The notes: generated by a model from the sequence alone, not told the origin. A stretch of 64,000 nucleotides of DNA from an uncultured Oscillospiraceae bacterium (GCA_947626265.1 CANQRM010000004.1:1-64000), one strand, 5' to 3'. Shown: positions 1 to 8,290, numbered from the stretch's first letter. Program-made: numbers and translations.

Positions 1-294
1 GTCTTCCACACCGACCAGGGTTCTGTCTACTCTTCCCGGGCTTTTTCCCAGGCCCATGAGCATTATAACATACTTCGCTCCATGTCGCGAGTGGCAACCC
101 CTACAGATAATCCAATTATTGAGGCACTCAACGGCTGGATGAAAGAGGAGCTGGCTCTCGACTTTGGCCTTGCTGATACGGATGATCTCCCAGGCCTCTT
201 AGACAGCTACGTTTATTACTTCAACAATATCCGTCCTGCCGCTGCCTTGGGTTACAAAAGCCCGGTTCAGTACAAGGCTGAACTGGGCTTTTGA
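1..294 (+). CDS. IS3-family transposase, C-terminal part (5' end outside window)
   Basis: The frame is open from base 1 to a TGA at 292-294, so only the C-terminal 97 residues are visible. It carries the rve/DDE integrase pattern of IS3-type OrfB proteins: HTDQGSVYSS near the start (second catalytic Asp), then SMSRVATPTDN, then the catalytic Glu in NPIIEALNGWMKEEL, and a tail with YYFNNIRP and a YKSPVQY-type ending. These proteins cut and join IS ends. The part seen is intact. Whether the IS is complete cannot be judged because its left side lies outside the window. Confidence 0.85.
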   Translation, partial: VFHTDQGSVYSSRAFSQAHEHYNILRSMSRVATPTDNPIIEALNGWMKEELALDFGLADTDDLPGLLDSYVYYFNNIRPAAALGYKSPVQYKAELGF

Positions 295-338
295 TCCTTT
301 GGTTGTTTCCTCTTGTCTACTTTCCCTTGACTTCTGCA
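1..338 (+). mobile_element. Right end of an IS3-family insertion sequence
   Basis: The transposase tail is followed by about 45 non-coding bases holding a TGTCTACTTTCC-type stretch that ends in CA near 338, as expected for an IS3-group terminal repeat. The exact end is inferred, because the left inverted repeat is outside the window. The anti-sigma gene on the other strand ends only 32 bases further on and is not disrupted. Confidence 0.5.
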
Positions 339-369
339 CTTACTGAGGGAGGCGTTATGCTGTCTTATT

Positions 370-1809
370 TCAATCGTCGAAGTCCCGCTCGTGGTCCAAT
401 ATTGCCCCGGTGGCGGCGTCGATGGTATACTCGTACTCATAGCCGCCGGATTTGAACTCCACCTCGTACTCCGTCCGGCCGTCGTCAAAGTCCTTCTGGC
501 ACTTCAGCCGGGAAACCTGATCCTGCGTAAGCCCCGCGTGGTCCAGGGCGGCCGCCAGGGCGGCGTCCTCGCCAATGTCGCCGCCGCTGGCAGGGGCCTG
601 GGTGGCGGCCATGGGCAGAGCCTCCTTCTGGGAGGAGAGGATGGCGCCGGTGGCGGCGTCTATCTCGTAGTCGTACTCACTTGTCTCGTCCCGGAACTCC
701 ACGTCCCAGTGGAGGGCGCCGTCGTCCCAGTCCTGCTTGCTGAGGGCGGGGGTGTCGCCGGCCACGCCGGCGTCCGCCAGGGCGATGGCCGCGGCCTCCG
801 CCTCGGTGAGGGCGGGGGTATCCGCCTGGGGCAGGGCGGGGCCCGGGTTCATGACCGAGGGCGTCTTCACGCCCTGGAGCACCTCGCCGGTGAAGGCGTG
901 CACGCCGTAATCCTGCTCCCGGCCGTCGATGACCAGCTCCACGTCATAGTAGGGGGTGGGCTCGTCCAGCTCCGGGTCCACGTCATAATAGGGGACCTGG
1001 TCCCGGCCAAGGCCGGCGTAGTCCAGCACGGCTTCCAGGGCCGCATCCTGGCCGATGGGCATATCGGGGGCGCCGATCTGAATGAGGTCCCGCAGCTCCT
1101 CGACGGACAGGGCCGCCAAGGCGTTGAAATCCAACGCGCCGTTCATGGCCACGATCTGGTCCACCAGATAGGCCTTGCCGGTGGAGATGTTGTTCTGCTG
1201 GGCCCGGCTGTCCAGGGCCTTGTCCGCGGCCACGCTCTGGCTCAGCACGGAGGCGGAATTTTCCGCGGTCTGCAGCACCCCGTCCACGGAGGCCACCAGC
1301 TCCTGCTGGAGCCGGGCGCCCCGGTCGGCGTCGGAATCCTCCACGGAGATCAAAATGGCGCTGTCCAGGTTGTCAAGGTACCCGTTGCGCACCAGCGCGC
1401 CCACGATGGCGTTCACCGCCACGTCCAGCTTGGCGCCCTTGAGGTCCGCGCCGCCGCCCATGTCCGCCAGGACGGTGATGCCCTCCTCATTGAGACCCTT
1501 GCAGCTGAGGACCTTCTCGCTCTTGTTGACGGTAAGTTCGATGCTGGGGTTCACGTCCAGGGATATAACGGAGGCCACGGCGTATGCCTGCTGGTAGAAG
1601 AGGCCTCCTCCGCCGCCCACGATGAGCAGCGCGGCCAGGCACGCGGCCACCAGACCTTTGGTCCAATGCTTTCTCTTTTTGGCAGTTTCCTTCATATCGA
1701 TCACATTTCCTTTCCCGGTACCGCAGCGGGCCAGGATGGCGTCCAGATCGTCGGGCGCGGTGTGTTCGACGGCGTTTTTCAGCCGCAGTTCCAGCTCCTC
1801 GTCGGTCAT
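370..1809 (-). CDS. RsgI-like transmembrane anti-sigma factor with three PepSY repeats
   Basis: 479 residues. A cytoplasmic segment (1-50) is followed by one membrane helix (about 52-72) and an RsgI-like middle domain with ISLDVNPSIEL at about 83-92. In RsgI proteins the Asn-Pro bond in this motif is where the ectodomain cleaves itself during signalling; here it would be N87-P88. Three PepSY-like repeats follow (about 253-312, 334-394 and 412-474), the last two ending in an IDAATGAIL motif. The start overlaps the stop of the sigma factor gene by ATGA, so the two are translationally coupled. The likely role is to hold the ECF sigma at the membrane until an outside signal is sensed. The N-terminus does not look like the usual RsgI_N domain, so the mode of sigma binding is uncertain. 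Confidence 0.8.
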   Translation of the reverse strand: MTDEELELRLKNAVEHTAPDDLDAILARCGTGKGNVIDMKETAKKRKHWTKGLVAACLAALLIVGGGGGLFYQQAYAVASVISLDVNPSIELTVNKSEKVLSCKGLNEEGITVLADMGGGADLKGAKLDVAVNAIVGALVRNGYLDNLDSAILISVEDSDADRGARLQQELVASVDGVLQTAENSASVLSQSVAADKALDSRAQQNNISTGKAYLVDQIVAMNGALDFNALAALSVEELRDLIQIGAPDMPIGQDAALEAVLDYAGLGRDQVPYYDVDPELDEPTPYYDVELVIDGREQDYGVHAFTGEVLQGVKTPSVMNPGPALPQADTPALTEAEAAAIALADAGVAGDTPALSKQDWDDGALHWDVEFRDETSEYDYEIDAATGAILSSQKEALPMAATQAPASGGDIGEDAALAAALDHAGLTQDQVSRLKCQKDFDDGRTEYEVEFKSGGYEYEYTIDAATGAILDHERDFDD

Positions 1810-2372
1810 CAGGCGTCATCTCCTTCCAGCTGGGCTCGCAGTTTTTTCATGGCGCGGTGGTACTTGGACAGGACGGTGGCAAGGGGCAGGTCCAGAAGCT
1901 GGCCGATCTCCCGGTGCTTCAGCCCCGAGGCGGCGTGCAGCAGCACGATCTGCCGCTCTGCGTCGGTGAGGCTCGAAAGCGCCGCCCGCAGGGCCATCCG
2001 CTCCTCCGGGCTGAGCCCGGGGGCGGGGAGGGTGTCCCAGTCGGCGTCCTCCATGGGCCGGGTCCGGCCCGCCTGGCGCAGGCGCATGAGGGCCATGTTC
2101 CGGGCGATGGTGAGCATCCAGGCCATGGGCGAGCCCTGGGGCCGGTAGGTCCCGGCCGCGTCCCAGATGCGGACGAACACGTCCTGGGTCACATCCTGGG
2201 CGTCCTGGGCGTTTTTCAGTATGCCCAGGGCCATGGCGTGCACGGCGCCCTTCGCGGCGGCGTAGAGGTCCGCCAGGGCCTCCCGGTCGCCTTGGGCGAC
2301 GCCGGCCAGAAGCGTCTCCAGACGGGCCCTGTCGGGAGACGGCTCCAAAGGTTTTGCCGTTTCTTGCTGCAT
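1809..2372 (-). CDS. ECF-type RNA polymerase sigma factor
   Basis: 187 residues with the two-domain ECF layout. Region 2 (about 30-100) holds the DAQDVTQDVFVRIWD motif that contacts core polymerase and the -10 element. Region 4 (about 125-180) holds LTDAERQIVLLHAASGLKHREIGQLL, the HTH for the -35 element. The start was chosen at the first ATG, MQQETAKP. It lies 72 bases downstream of the htrA-like gene and overlaps the anti-sigma gene, so the three probably share a transcript. The regulon is unknown, but self-regulation and control of the neighbouring protease are the simplest inference. Confidence 0.9.
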   Translation of the reverse strand: MQQETAKPLEPSPDRARLETLLAGVAQGDREALADLYAAAKGAVHAMALGILKNAQDAQDVTQDVFVRIWDAAGTYRPQGSPMAWMLTIARNMALMRLRQAGRTRPMEDADWDTLPAPGLSPEERMALRAALSSLTDAERQIVLLHAASGLKHREIGQLLDLPLATVLSKYHRAMKKLRAQLEGDDA

Positions 2373-2444
2373 CTTGCCTGCTTTCTCCTGTCGTAAAAGG
2401 AATGCGCGGGAAAGGGTTTTTATTGCGCGGTGCGGAAAAATTTT

Positions 2445-3731
2445 TTACTGGGCCACTCCGGCGGGCACCGCCTCGCCGAAGGTGACGGCGATGTCCAGGT
2501 ATTCGCCGCCGCGCCAGATGGTCAGCTGGGCGCTGTCCCCGGCGGCGTAGCCCTTCACGGCGGACACCAGCGCATCGGAGCCGTCCACCGCCGCGCTGTC
2601 CACGGCGGTGATCACGTCTCCCGGCCGCAGGCCCGCGGCCTGGGCGGCGCTGCCCTCCTCCACGGAGCGGACGTATGCCCCCGGCACGCCCCGGTAATAC
2701 CGGGCCACGGCGGGGGTATAGGTGGCGTCCATGACGATGCCGAGATAGGCCTTGCCGGAGACGTAGCCCTTTTCGATGAGCTCATTTGCCACGGCGGCCG
2801 CATCGGCGGAGGGGATGGCGAAGGCCAGGCCCTCCACGCCCTCGGCGGCGTATTTGGCAGTGGCTATGCCCACCACCTGGCCCCGCTCGTTGTACACAGG
2901 GCCGCCGGAGCTGCCCGCGCCGATGGCCGCGTCGAACTGGAACATGTTGGCGGTGACGTTGTCGCCCACGGCGATGTCCCTGTCCAATGCGGACACCACG
3001 CCCCGGGTGATGGAGAAGGAGAGGGTGGGGGCGGGATTGCCCAGGGCATAGACCCGCTCACCCACGGCCAGGGCGTCGGAATCCCCCAGCACCGCGGGGG
3101 ACAGGCCCATGGCGTCTATTTTGAGCACGGCCAGGTCGCTGTCTGCCTCCGTGCCCACCACCTGGGCGCTGTAGCTGCCGCCGTCCCAGAGGGTGACGGT
3201 GACGGGCCAGCCGTAGGTGTAGCTCTGCTGTATGACGTGGCAGCAGGTGAGGATATAGCCGTCGGCGGTGAGGATGACGCCGGAGCCCTCCTGATTGCCC
3301 CCGGATACCGCCGCCGTCTGGCGGCAGCCCATGGCGTACAGGTCCTCTCCCGTCATGGGAGCGGCGTCCGCCGCCGGAGAGAGGGTCAGGGGCCCGGCGT
3401 GGTCCAGGGCCTGGCGGGCCTGGTCGTAGAAATCCGCGGTGTTCTGTACGGGGGTCTGGCGCCGGTCCCGGCTCAATAGATACAGCCCGCCCACGCCGAG
3501 AACGCCCGCCGCCAGCACGCACACCAGGCACAGCGCCAGCAGCGCCCGCATGCCGATGGGCCCATGGTAGGAGGGTTCTTCCTCCGGGGCCTGGTACCGG
3601 GAGGGGTTGTAGCCGTAGCCGGTACGGGCGGGGGCGGAGCGGTAATAGGCGTCGGAATACGCCGTCTGCCCCTTGTCCGGGCGGACGGTGTTTGGTTGTT
3701 CCTGCTCCTGGGGGAGCCGACGGTCGTCCAA
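2445..3731 (-). CDS. Membrane-anchored HtrA/DegP-like serine protease with PDZ domain (TTG start)
   Basis: 428 residues. A cytoplasmic head of about 60 residues and one membrane helix (MRALLALCLVCVLAAG) precede a trypsin-like domain with His in TCCHVIQQ, Asp in SDLAVLKID and the nucleophile in GAGSSGGPVYNE. A C-terminal PDZ domain starts around AYLGIVMDA and contains AAGLRPGDVITAVD. The start is taken as TTG at 3731 because an AGGAGG at 3739-3744 sits seven bases before it. A longer frame reaching 4091 would run through the exporter gene terminator and is rejected. The role is surface protein quality control. Its place upstream of a sigma/anti-sigma pair suggests an envelope-stress module (inference). 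Confidence 0.88.
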   Translation of the reverse strand: MDDRRLPQEQEQPNTVRPDKGQTAYSDAYYRSAPARTGYGYNPSRYQAPEEEPSYHGPIGMRALLALCLVCVLAAGVLGVGGLYLLSRDRRQTPVQNTADFYDQARQALDHAGPLTLSPAADAAPMTGEDLYAMGCRQTAAVSGGNQEGSGVILTADGYILTCCHVIQQSYTYGWPVTVTLWDGGSYSAQVVGTEADSDLAVLKIDAMGLSPAVLGDSDALAVGERVYALGNPAPTLSFSITRGVVSALDRDIAVGDNVTANMFQFDAAIGAGSSGGPVYNERGQVVGIATAKYAAEGVEGLAFAIPSADAAAVANELIEKGYVSGKAYLGIVMDATYTPAVARYYRGVPGAYVRSVEEGSAAQAAGLRPGDVITAVDSAAVDGSDALVSAVKGYAAGDSAQLTIWRGGEYLDIAVTFGEAVPAGVAQ

Positions 3732-3803
3732 CGCTGCGCCTCCTGCGTTTTCTCTTTCTGGGCATACTATAAACCATTTTACAGCGTGAAATGTTAACAG
3801 ATT

Positions 3804-3839
3804 GAAAAAGAAGCCCGGGCGGCATTTGCGCCGCCCGGC
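3804..3839 (-). terminator. Rho-independent terminator of the ABC-2 exporter operon
   Basis: The stem CCGGGCGGC (3815-3823) pairs with GCCGCCCGG (3830-3838). On the minus strand it is followed by a T-rich tract read from 3812 to 3804. It lies directly after the permease stop and separates that operon from the htrA-like gene. Confidence 0.85.
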
Positions 3840-3841
3840 TG

Positions 3842-4573
3842 TCAGTTTTTCCGCATCTTCAGGGCGAACACCGCCACCGCCGCGGCGATGGCCGCGGCCA
3901 TGTACCCCAGCACCCACCATAGGTGCGGGATGGCGCCCGCCATGTCCCCCCGAAGGCCGGCCCGGCACAGCTCCACGGCGTGGAGGAAGGGAAGTTTTTC
4001 CGCCAGGCTCTTGAACCATCCGCCAACCAGGGACACGTCGAACCATGTGCCGGAGAGCCACGCGGTGAGGTTCGTCAAAAGCGCCCCGCACAGGCCGCCC
4101 ACCTGCTTATCCGTGAACACCGTGCCGCACAGAAGCCCCAGCCCGATGAAGAACAGCGCCGCCGGCAGACCTGCGAGGATGGCCCAGAGGATGTTTGCGG
4201 TGCCCCTGAGCCCCAGCGCCAGCGCCGCGCCGTAGGTCACCAGGCTCTGGCCCAGGGCCATGGGCACCAGGGGCAGGGCATAGCCCAGGATATAATCCGC
4301 CCCGGTCATGGGGGTGGTGTAGAGCCGGGCCAGGAAGCTGCCCGCCCGGTCCCGGGCGATGAGGGTGGCGGCGAAGAGGGCCAGAAACGCGTGGCCGAAC
4401 ACCGCCACCCCCGGCGTCAGGCTCTCCGGCGTGAACAGCGGCACGGGCACGTTTTTCTGGATGGCGGTCAGCAGCACCAATATCACCAGGGGGAAACCCA
4501 GGCCGAACAGGATGTTCAGGGGGTCCCGCAGGATCTCCCGCGCCGTCCGGCGGGAAAAGTTCAGCGCTCTCAT
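3842..4573 (-). CDS. ABC-2 type transporter permease
   Basis: 243 residues, strongly hydrophobic, with about six membrane segments, starting MRALNFSRRTAREILRDPLN as in ABC-2 (DrrB-like) permeases. An extracellular loop around residues 45-65 is followed by the helix block GHAFLALFAATLIARDRAGSF. The start codon overlaps the ATPase stop by ATGA. With the ATPase it should form a homodimeric exporter for a drug or lipid-like compound; the substrate cannot be told from sequence. It is likely repressed by the TetR encoded first in the operon. Confidence 0.88.
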   Translation of the reverse strand: MRALNFSRRTAREILRDPLNILFGLGFPLVILVLLTAIQKNVPVPLFTPESLTPGVAVFGHAFLALFAATLIARDRAGSFLARLYTTPMTGADYILGYALPLVPMALGQSLVTYGAALALGLRGTANILWAILAGLPAALFFIGLGLLCGTVFTDKQVGGLCGALLTNLTAWLSGTWFDVSLVGGWFKSLAEKLPFLHAVELCRAGLRGDMAGAIPHLWWVLGYMAAAIAAAVAVFALKMRKN

Positions 4574-5301
4574 CCCATCCCCGCCTCCTTCACGATGGCC
4601 AAAAAGGCCGCCTCCAGGCTGTCCGTCCCGGTCTTATCCATCAGCTCTCTTGGCGGGCCCACGCACAGAAGCCGCCCCGCCGCCATGACGCCCACCCGGT
4701 CCGCCAGGGCCTCCGCCTCCTCCATGTAGTGGGTGGTCAGGAGGATGGTGACGCCTGAAAGACCCCGTATCACGTCCCACAGGGCGCTCCGGGCCAGCAC
4801 ATCCAGGCCCAGGGTGGGCTCGTCCAGAAAGAGCACCTTCGGCCGGGAGATAAGGGCCATGGCGATGCTGAGCCGCCGGGCCCAGCCCCCGGAGAGGGTC
4901 TTTGCCCGCTTGCGGAGCACCGGCCCCAAACCCAACGTTTCGGCCAGTTCCGCCGCCCGGGCCCTTGCCTCGGCCCGGGGCATGCCGTGGGCTCCGGCCA
5001 TGAAGAGCAGATTTTCCTCCGCCGTCAGGTTGGGAGCCACCGCCGTTTCCTGAGGGGACAGGCCGATCAGCTCTTTTACCTCCCGGGGCTGGGAGACGAC
5101 GCTCTTCCCGCCCACCAGGGCGTCCCCGGCGGTGGGGCGGGAAAGGCAGGACAGCATGCGGATGGCGGTGGTCTTGCCCGCCCCGTTCACCCCCAGCAGG
5201 GCGAACAGCTCCCCCGCCGGGATGGTCAGCGTCAGTCCGTCCACGGCGGTGAGGTCCCCGTATTTTTTCGTCAGGCCCATGGCCTCGACGCCCTCAGCCA
5301 T
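4570..5301 (-). CDS. ABC-2 exporter ATP-binding protein (DrrA-like)
   Basis: 243 residues. Walker A is GVNGAGKTT near residue 37, the signature is LSGGWARRLSIA (a slightly unusual LSGGW for LSGGQ), and Walker B is VLFLDEPTLGLD, followed by a switch His in LLTTHYMEEAEAL. The start MAEGVEAMGLTKKYG is preferred over an upstream ATG because it follows a GGGAGGCGG site and overlaps the tetR stop by eight bases. It energises the permease encoded next in the operon. Confidence 0.9.
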   Translation of the reverse strand: MAEGVEAMGLTKKYGDLTAVDGLTLTIPAGELFALLGVNGAGKTTAIRMLSCLSRPTAGDALVGGKSVVSQPREVKELIGLSPQETAVAPNLTAEENLLFMAGAHGMPRAEARARAAELAETLGLGPVLRKRAKTLSGGWARRLSIAMALISRPKVLFLDEPTLGLDVLARSALWDVIRGLSGVTILLTTHYMEEAEALADRVGVMAAGRLLCVGPPRELMDKTGTDSLEAAFLAIVKEAGMG

Positions 5302-5866
5302 GGCCGCCCGCCTCCCTGTGCCGGGCCAGCAGGCCCTGATAGATGTCGGTGAGCATATCGCTGGCCTCACTCATATCAATAGGCGCGTAGCCCGTGGCCG
5401 CCATGGCCCCCAGGCCGTGGACGAATATCCACATCTCCAGATGCAGCCGCCCGGCGGCCTCTTCCGTGAGGCCTGCCTTCTCCATGAGGAGCCGGACCGC
5501 TCCGGCGTCCCCCACCTGGCCCGCCTCCGGGCATTCACCCGTGCGGTCGCGCATGAACAGCCACCGGTACAGCGCCGGCTCCCGCCGGGCGAAGTCCACG
5601 TACCCCATGCCCATGGCCTTATAGGGGGGATAGGCGGGATCTGCCATGGCGGCGGCCAGATGGGCCTGGAAAGCGCCCTCCGCCGCGGCCAGCACGTCTT
5701 TTTGCAGGGCCTCCATGGAGGCGTAGTTGGAGAACACCGGCTGGGTGGAGCAGCCCAAACTTGCCGCCACGGCCCGGGCGTTCAATGCCTCCGGCCTGCC
5801 GGCGCGGACGATGTCCAGCCCCGCGGATATGATCTGTTCCTTCGTCACCTTTGCCTTGGGGGGCAT
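5294..5866 (-). CDS. TetR/AcrR-family transcriptional regulator
   Basis: 190 residues. The N-terminal HTH (about 8-52) includes EQIISAGLDIVRAGRPEALNARAVAASLGCSTQPVFSNY. The C-terminal ligand domain resembles TetR_C_33 types. The ribosome site AAAGGAGG is seven bases from the ATG. It is the first gene of an operon with the ABC-2 exporter, and a repeated ATAACA/TGTTAT palindrome covers its promoter, so negative autoregulation relieved by the exported compound is likely. Confidence 0.9.
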   Translation of the reverse strand: MPPKAKVTKEQIISAGLDIVRAGRPEALNARAVAASLGCSTQPVFSNYASMEALQKDVLAAAEGAFQAHLAAAMADPAYPPYKAMGMGYVDFARREPALYRWLFMRDRTGECPEAGQVGDAGAVRLLMEKAGLTEEAAGRLHLEMWIFVHGLGAMAATGYAPIDMSEASDMLTDIYQGLLARHREAGGHG

Positions 5867-5880
5867 GATGGCACCTCCTT

Positions 5881-5939
5881 TATAATAACAAGTGTTATAT
5901 ATCGTTTGTTATTATAACTGCCGACGCCCGCCCTGTCAA
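5881..5939 (-). promoter_or_regulatory. Consensus promoter with overlapping TetR-type operator
   Basis: On the minus strand TTGACA (5939-5934) and TATAAT (5916-5911) are 17 bases apart, a perfect sigma-A promoter. The palindrome ATAACA-AG-TGTTAT at 5885-5898 and a further inverted copy (TATAATAACAA at 5881-5891 against TTGTTATTATA at 5906-5916) cover the -10 and the start region. This is what an autoregulated TetR operon should look like. Confidence 0.8.
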
Positions 5940-5984
5940 GGCCATCACAAAAAATCCATAAATTATTTACAGATTCGAGTAGAT

Positions 5985-6013
5985 TTGCCCCGGGGAAAAG
6001 GATAAAGTATGCT
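5985..6013 (+). promoter_or_regulatory. Probable promoter of the second htrA-like gene
   Basis: TTGCCC (5985-5990) and TATGCT (6008-6013) are 17 bases apart, with a good ribosome site (AGGAGAAA) about 35 bases further on. The match is moderate and another sigma factor could be involved. Confidence 0.45.
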
Positions 6014-6051
6014 GTAGAGCATTTTCTGCCCAAGGATAGAGGAGAAACGCC

Positions 6052-7401
6052 ATGAACGAATACGATAACGATCGATATAACACCCGGTCCTCCGCGGAGG
6101 CCTCCGCCCACTATGGGGCTGGCGCCGGAAACAGCGCCGCCCCCGTGCCGCCCCCGGCCCCCCGCCGGCGGGAGAAGCGGGGCGTCAGCGCCGGGGCCGT
6201 GGTGGTCATGTGCCTGGTGTGCTCGCTCCTGGCGGCGGCGCTGGGCGTGGCCGGGACATGGTTCATGCTCCGCAGCGGAGAGGACAAGGCCCCAACCGTG
6301 GAGACCACCCCCGCGCCTGTGACCACCCAGGCCCCGGAGACCAAGGCCGCGCCCGCGGCCATCACCGCCGATACGGGGGTGGGGGAGAGCATCTATGACC
6401 AGGCGAAGAAGCAGGTGGTGGGCGTGACCACGGAGGTCATCTACACCAACATCTTCGGCCAGGTGAGCCCCGCCAGCGTGTCCGGCACCGGCTTCATCAT
6501 CAGCGACGACGGCTATATCATGACCAACAACCACGTGATCGAGGACGCCCGGCAGGGGGGCTATGACGTGTCGGTGCTGGCCTTTGACGGCACCGAGTAC
6601 ACCGCCTCCATCGTGGGCTACGACGAGGACAACGATATCGCCGTGCTGAAGATCGACGCCGCCGGCCTCACGCCCGTGACCTACGGCAGCGGCGAGGACA
6701 TCGTGGTGGGCCGGGAGATATACCCCGTGGGCAACCCCCTGGGGGAGCTTAACTTCACCATGACCACCGGCATCATCTCCGCCACGGACAGGCTTATCAC
6801 CACCGACACCGACTCCGACCCCATCAACATGTTCCAGATCGACGCCGCCGTGAACTCCGGCAACTCCGGCGGCCCGGTGTACGATAGGGACGGCAAGGTC
6901 ATCGGCGTGGTCACCGCCAAGCGGAAGGCCACCGGCGTGGAGGGCCTGGGCTTCGCCATCCCCATCGAGGACGCGGCCCATATCGCCGACCAGATCATCC
7001 AATACGGCTATGTGAAGGATAGGGCCACCCTGGGCATCGAGGGCAGCTCCGTCACCAGCGCCATGGCCGAGCGCTACGGCATGGTGGTGGGCGCCTATGT
7101 GACCGAGGTGGACCAGGACAGCCCCGCCGCCAAGGCGGGCATCCAGGTCCGGGACATCATCACGGCCCTTGATGACAAGCCCATCACCAGCTACACCGAC
7201 CTGACCACGGCGGTGCGCTCCTACGCCGTGGGCGACCAGGTGACCGTCACGGTCTGGCGGGCAGGCCAGACAATGGACCTGACCGCGACCCTGGGGGAGA
7301 GCCAGCCCCCCGCCCAGGCCACCCCCGTGCCGGAGCAGGAATACTACTACAACGACATGGACGACTTCTTCCGCCGGTTCTTTGGCGGCGGATGGTTCTG
7401 A
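6052..7401 (+). CDS. Membrane-anchored HtrA/DegP-like serine protease with PDZ domain
   Basis: 449 residues. One membrane helix (about 47-68, VVVMCLVCSLLAAALGVAG) follows a cytoplasmic head. The catalytic residues are His in MTNNHVIED, Asp in DNDIAVLKID and Ser in NSGNSGGPVYDRDGK. The PDZ domain begins near GIEGSSVTSAMAERYG and includes AAKAGIQVRDIITALDD. The tail is rich in Tyr, Asp and Phe (YYYNDMDDFFRRFFGG). It is a likely surface chaperone-protease. It is a paralogue of the protease at 2445-3731, but it stands alone with its own promoter. Confidence 0.92.
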   Translation: MNEYDNDRYNTRSSAEASAHYGAGAGNSAAPVPPPAPRRREKRGVSAGAVVVMCLVCSLLAAALGVAGTWFMLRSGEDKAPTVETTPAPVTTQAPETKAAPAAITADTGVGESIYDQAKKQVVGVTTEVIYTNIFGQVSPASVSGTGFIISDDGYIMTNNHVIEDARQGGYDVSVLAFDGTEYTASIVGYDEDNDIAVLKIDAAGLTPVTYGSGEDIVVGREIYPVGNPLGELNFTMTTGIISATDRLITTDTDSDPINMFQIDAAVNSGNSGGPVYDRDGKVIGVVTAKRKATGVEGLGFAIPIEDAAHIADQIIQYGYVKDRATLGIEGSSVTSAMAERYGMVVGAYVTEVDQDSPAAKAGIQVRDIITALDDKPITSYTDLTTAVRSYAVGDQVTVTVWRAGQTMDLTATLGESQPPAQATPVPEQEYYYNDMDDFFRRFFGGGWF

Positions 7402-7404
7402 GAA

Positions 7405-7445
7405 AACAAAAAAGCGCGCTCCCGGCTTTCGCCGGGGGCGCGCTT
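7405..7445 (-). terminator. Terminator between htrA and the XRE gene
   Basis: A 15-bp stem with one G-T pair (7412-7426 against 7430-7445) has a poly-T tract on the minus strand only (complement of the A-rich 7403-7413). It therefore mainly ends the XRE transcript but may also stop readthrough from the protease gene. Confidence 0.8.
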
Positions 7446-7495
7446 CCCCTGTGGGGGAGAGGAACAAAAATGGGCCGCACTTGCCCCGTCAGATG

Positions 7496-7807
7496 TCAGG
7501 TGTCCCGGTAGGACTTCATCAGCGCCAGCATGAGCTTGCGCTGCTTTTTTGTAAGCAGGCTCCACTGGTGGAGAAGCTGTTTCTGCTCGTCGGACAGGTC
7601 CACCGCCTCCCCTTCCTCGCAGAAGAACTGGCTCAAGGTGATCCCGAAGGCGTCCGCCACGGCCTCCAGCGTGGAGAGCGTGGGTACGTTGTTCCGGTAG
7701 AACAGGTTGGACACGGTGGAGGAGGACAGGCCGGACTCCCGGGCCAGCCGGTAGCGGGTCCACTTGCGCTCCTTCATCAGTTGATCGATCTTGCTGTGTA
7801 CTTCCAC
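7496..7807 (-). CDS. XRE-family HTH transcriptional regulator
   Basis: 103 residues from a GTG start (VEVHSKIDQLMKERK), chosen because GGTGGTGAT lies about five bases upstream. An in-frame ATG at 7834 has no ribosome site. The HTH (about 6-58) contains WTRYRLARESGLSSSTVSNLFYRNNVPTL as two helices and turn. The C-terminal helix is basic and may serve dimerisation. The target is unknown. It is one of two small XRE proteins flanking an intergenic region next to a serine recombinase, so a link to a former mobile element is possible. Confidence 0.85.
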   Translation of the reverse strand: MEVHSKIDQLMKERKWTRYRLARESGLSSSTVSNLFYRNNVPTLSTLEAVADAFGITLSQFFCEEGEAVDLSDEQKQLLHQWSLLTKKQRKLMLALMKSYRDT

Positions 7808-8190
7808 TTTATCACCACCGTTTTTAGATATCATAATCCGTAAACGGCGCTTTATAATAGAATGAAGACGTGTAAATACTGCCTGTCTCTTTTTGTGATA
7901 GGATATACTTTCGGTTTTTCGTGCCAATACAGGCAATGAACATGCCGTGTTGGGCATATCCGTGCGATTTTCAGGCATAAGCATCGGGCGCCCCCGGGAT
8001 GGGAGCGCCCGGGAAAATTTTTATGAGATGGGTCAGAGACAGTCAGCCGACCACCTCTGTTTCCTTGTCTGTTGATATAAATGCTGGGGCGGCCTCGCCC
8101 GACAGGGCCCCTCCCGCTAAAGTTCGCTTCGCTCACCGAGCGCGTGCGGGGCACTGCCGGTTCTCGCCGCCCGTCGGGTGGGCATATAAT

Positions 8191-8208
8191 AAGCCTCCCC
8201 TGTGCAAG
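8191..8208. repeat. Fragment of the MITE-like repeat end
   Basis: The 18 bases AAGCCTCCCCTGTGCAAG are identical, in inverse orientation, to one end of the repeat at 30061-30185. Only this outer arm is present here, so it is a solo end or a decayed copy. Confidence 0.5.
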
Positions 8209-8210
8209 AA

Positions 8211-8230
8211 ATTGTGGGAATAATCACAAT
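8211..8230. promoter_or_regulatory. Inverted repeat, candidate operator of the small XRE gene
   Basis: ATTGTG and CACAAT arms are separated by eight bases, about 60 bases before the small XRE gene. A TATAAT at 8253-8258 lies between, so a regulator bound here could block or aid that promoter. No -35 of good quality is visible. Confidence 0.35.
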
Positions 8231-8290
8231 ACTACGTTTTTCGGAACCACCCTATAATTTATGTATCCGGTGATGTTTGGGGTGGTGGAT

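Larger units (their letters stand above)
7808..8290. other. Intergenic region, no gene recognised
   Basis: No plausible gene was found. A 7-bp GC stem (7985-7991 against 8005-8011) followed by AAAATTTTT could be a terminator on either strand. At 8191-8208 there is a copy of one end of the MITE-like repeat, and at 8211-8230 an operator-like inverted repeat. The rest is GC-rich with no codon-like pattern. Confidence 0.5.

Noticed and set aside
391..2148. A 585-residue plus-strand frame opposite the sigma/anti-sigma genes
   Set aside because: Its composition is the Val/Gly/His/Gln-rich pattern of a GC-biased antisense frame, and the minus-strand genes are supported by motifs and coupled starts.
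3732..4091. Long N-terminal extension of the first HtrA protease
   Set aside because: It would read through the terminator and permease gene of the upstream operon. A TTG start with AGGAGG at the right distance explains the gene better.
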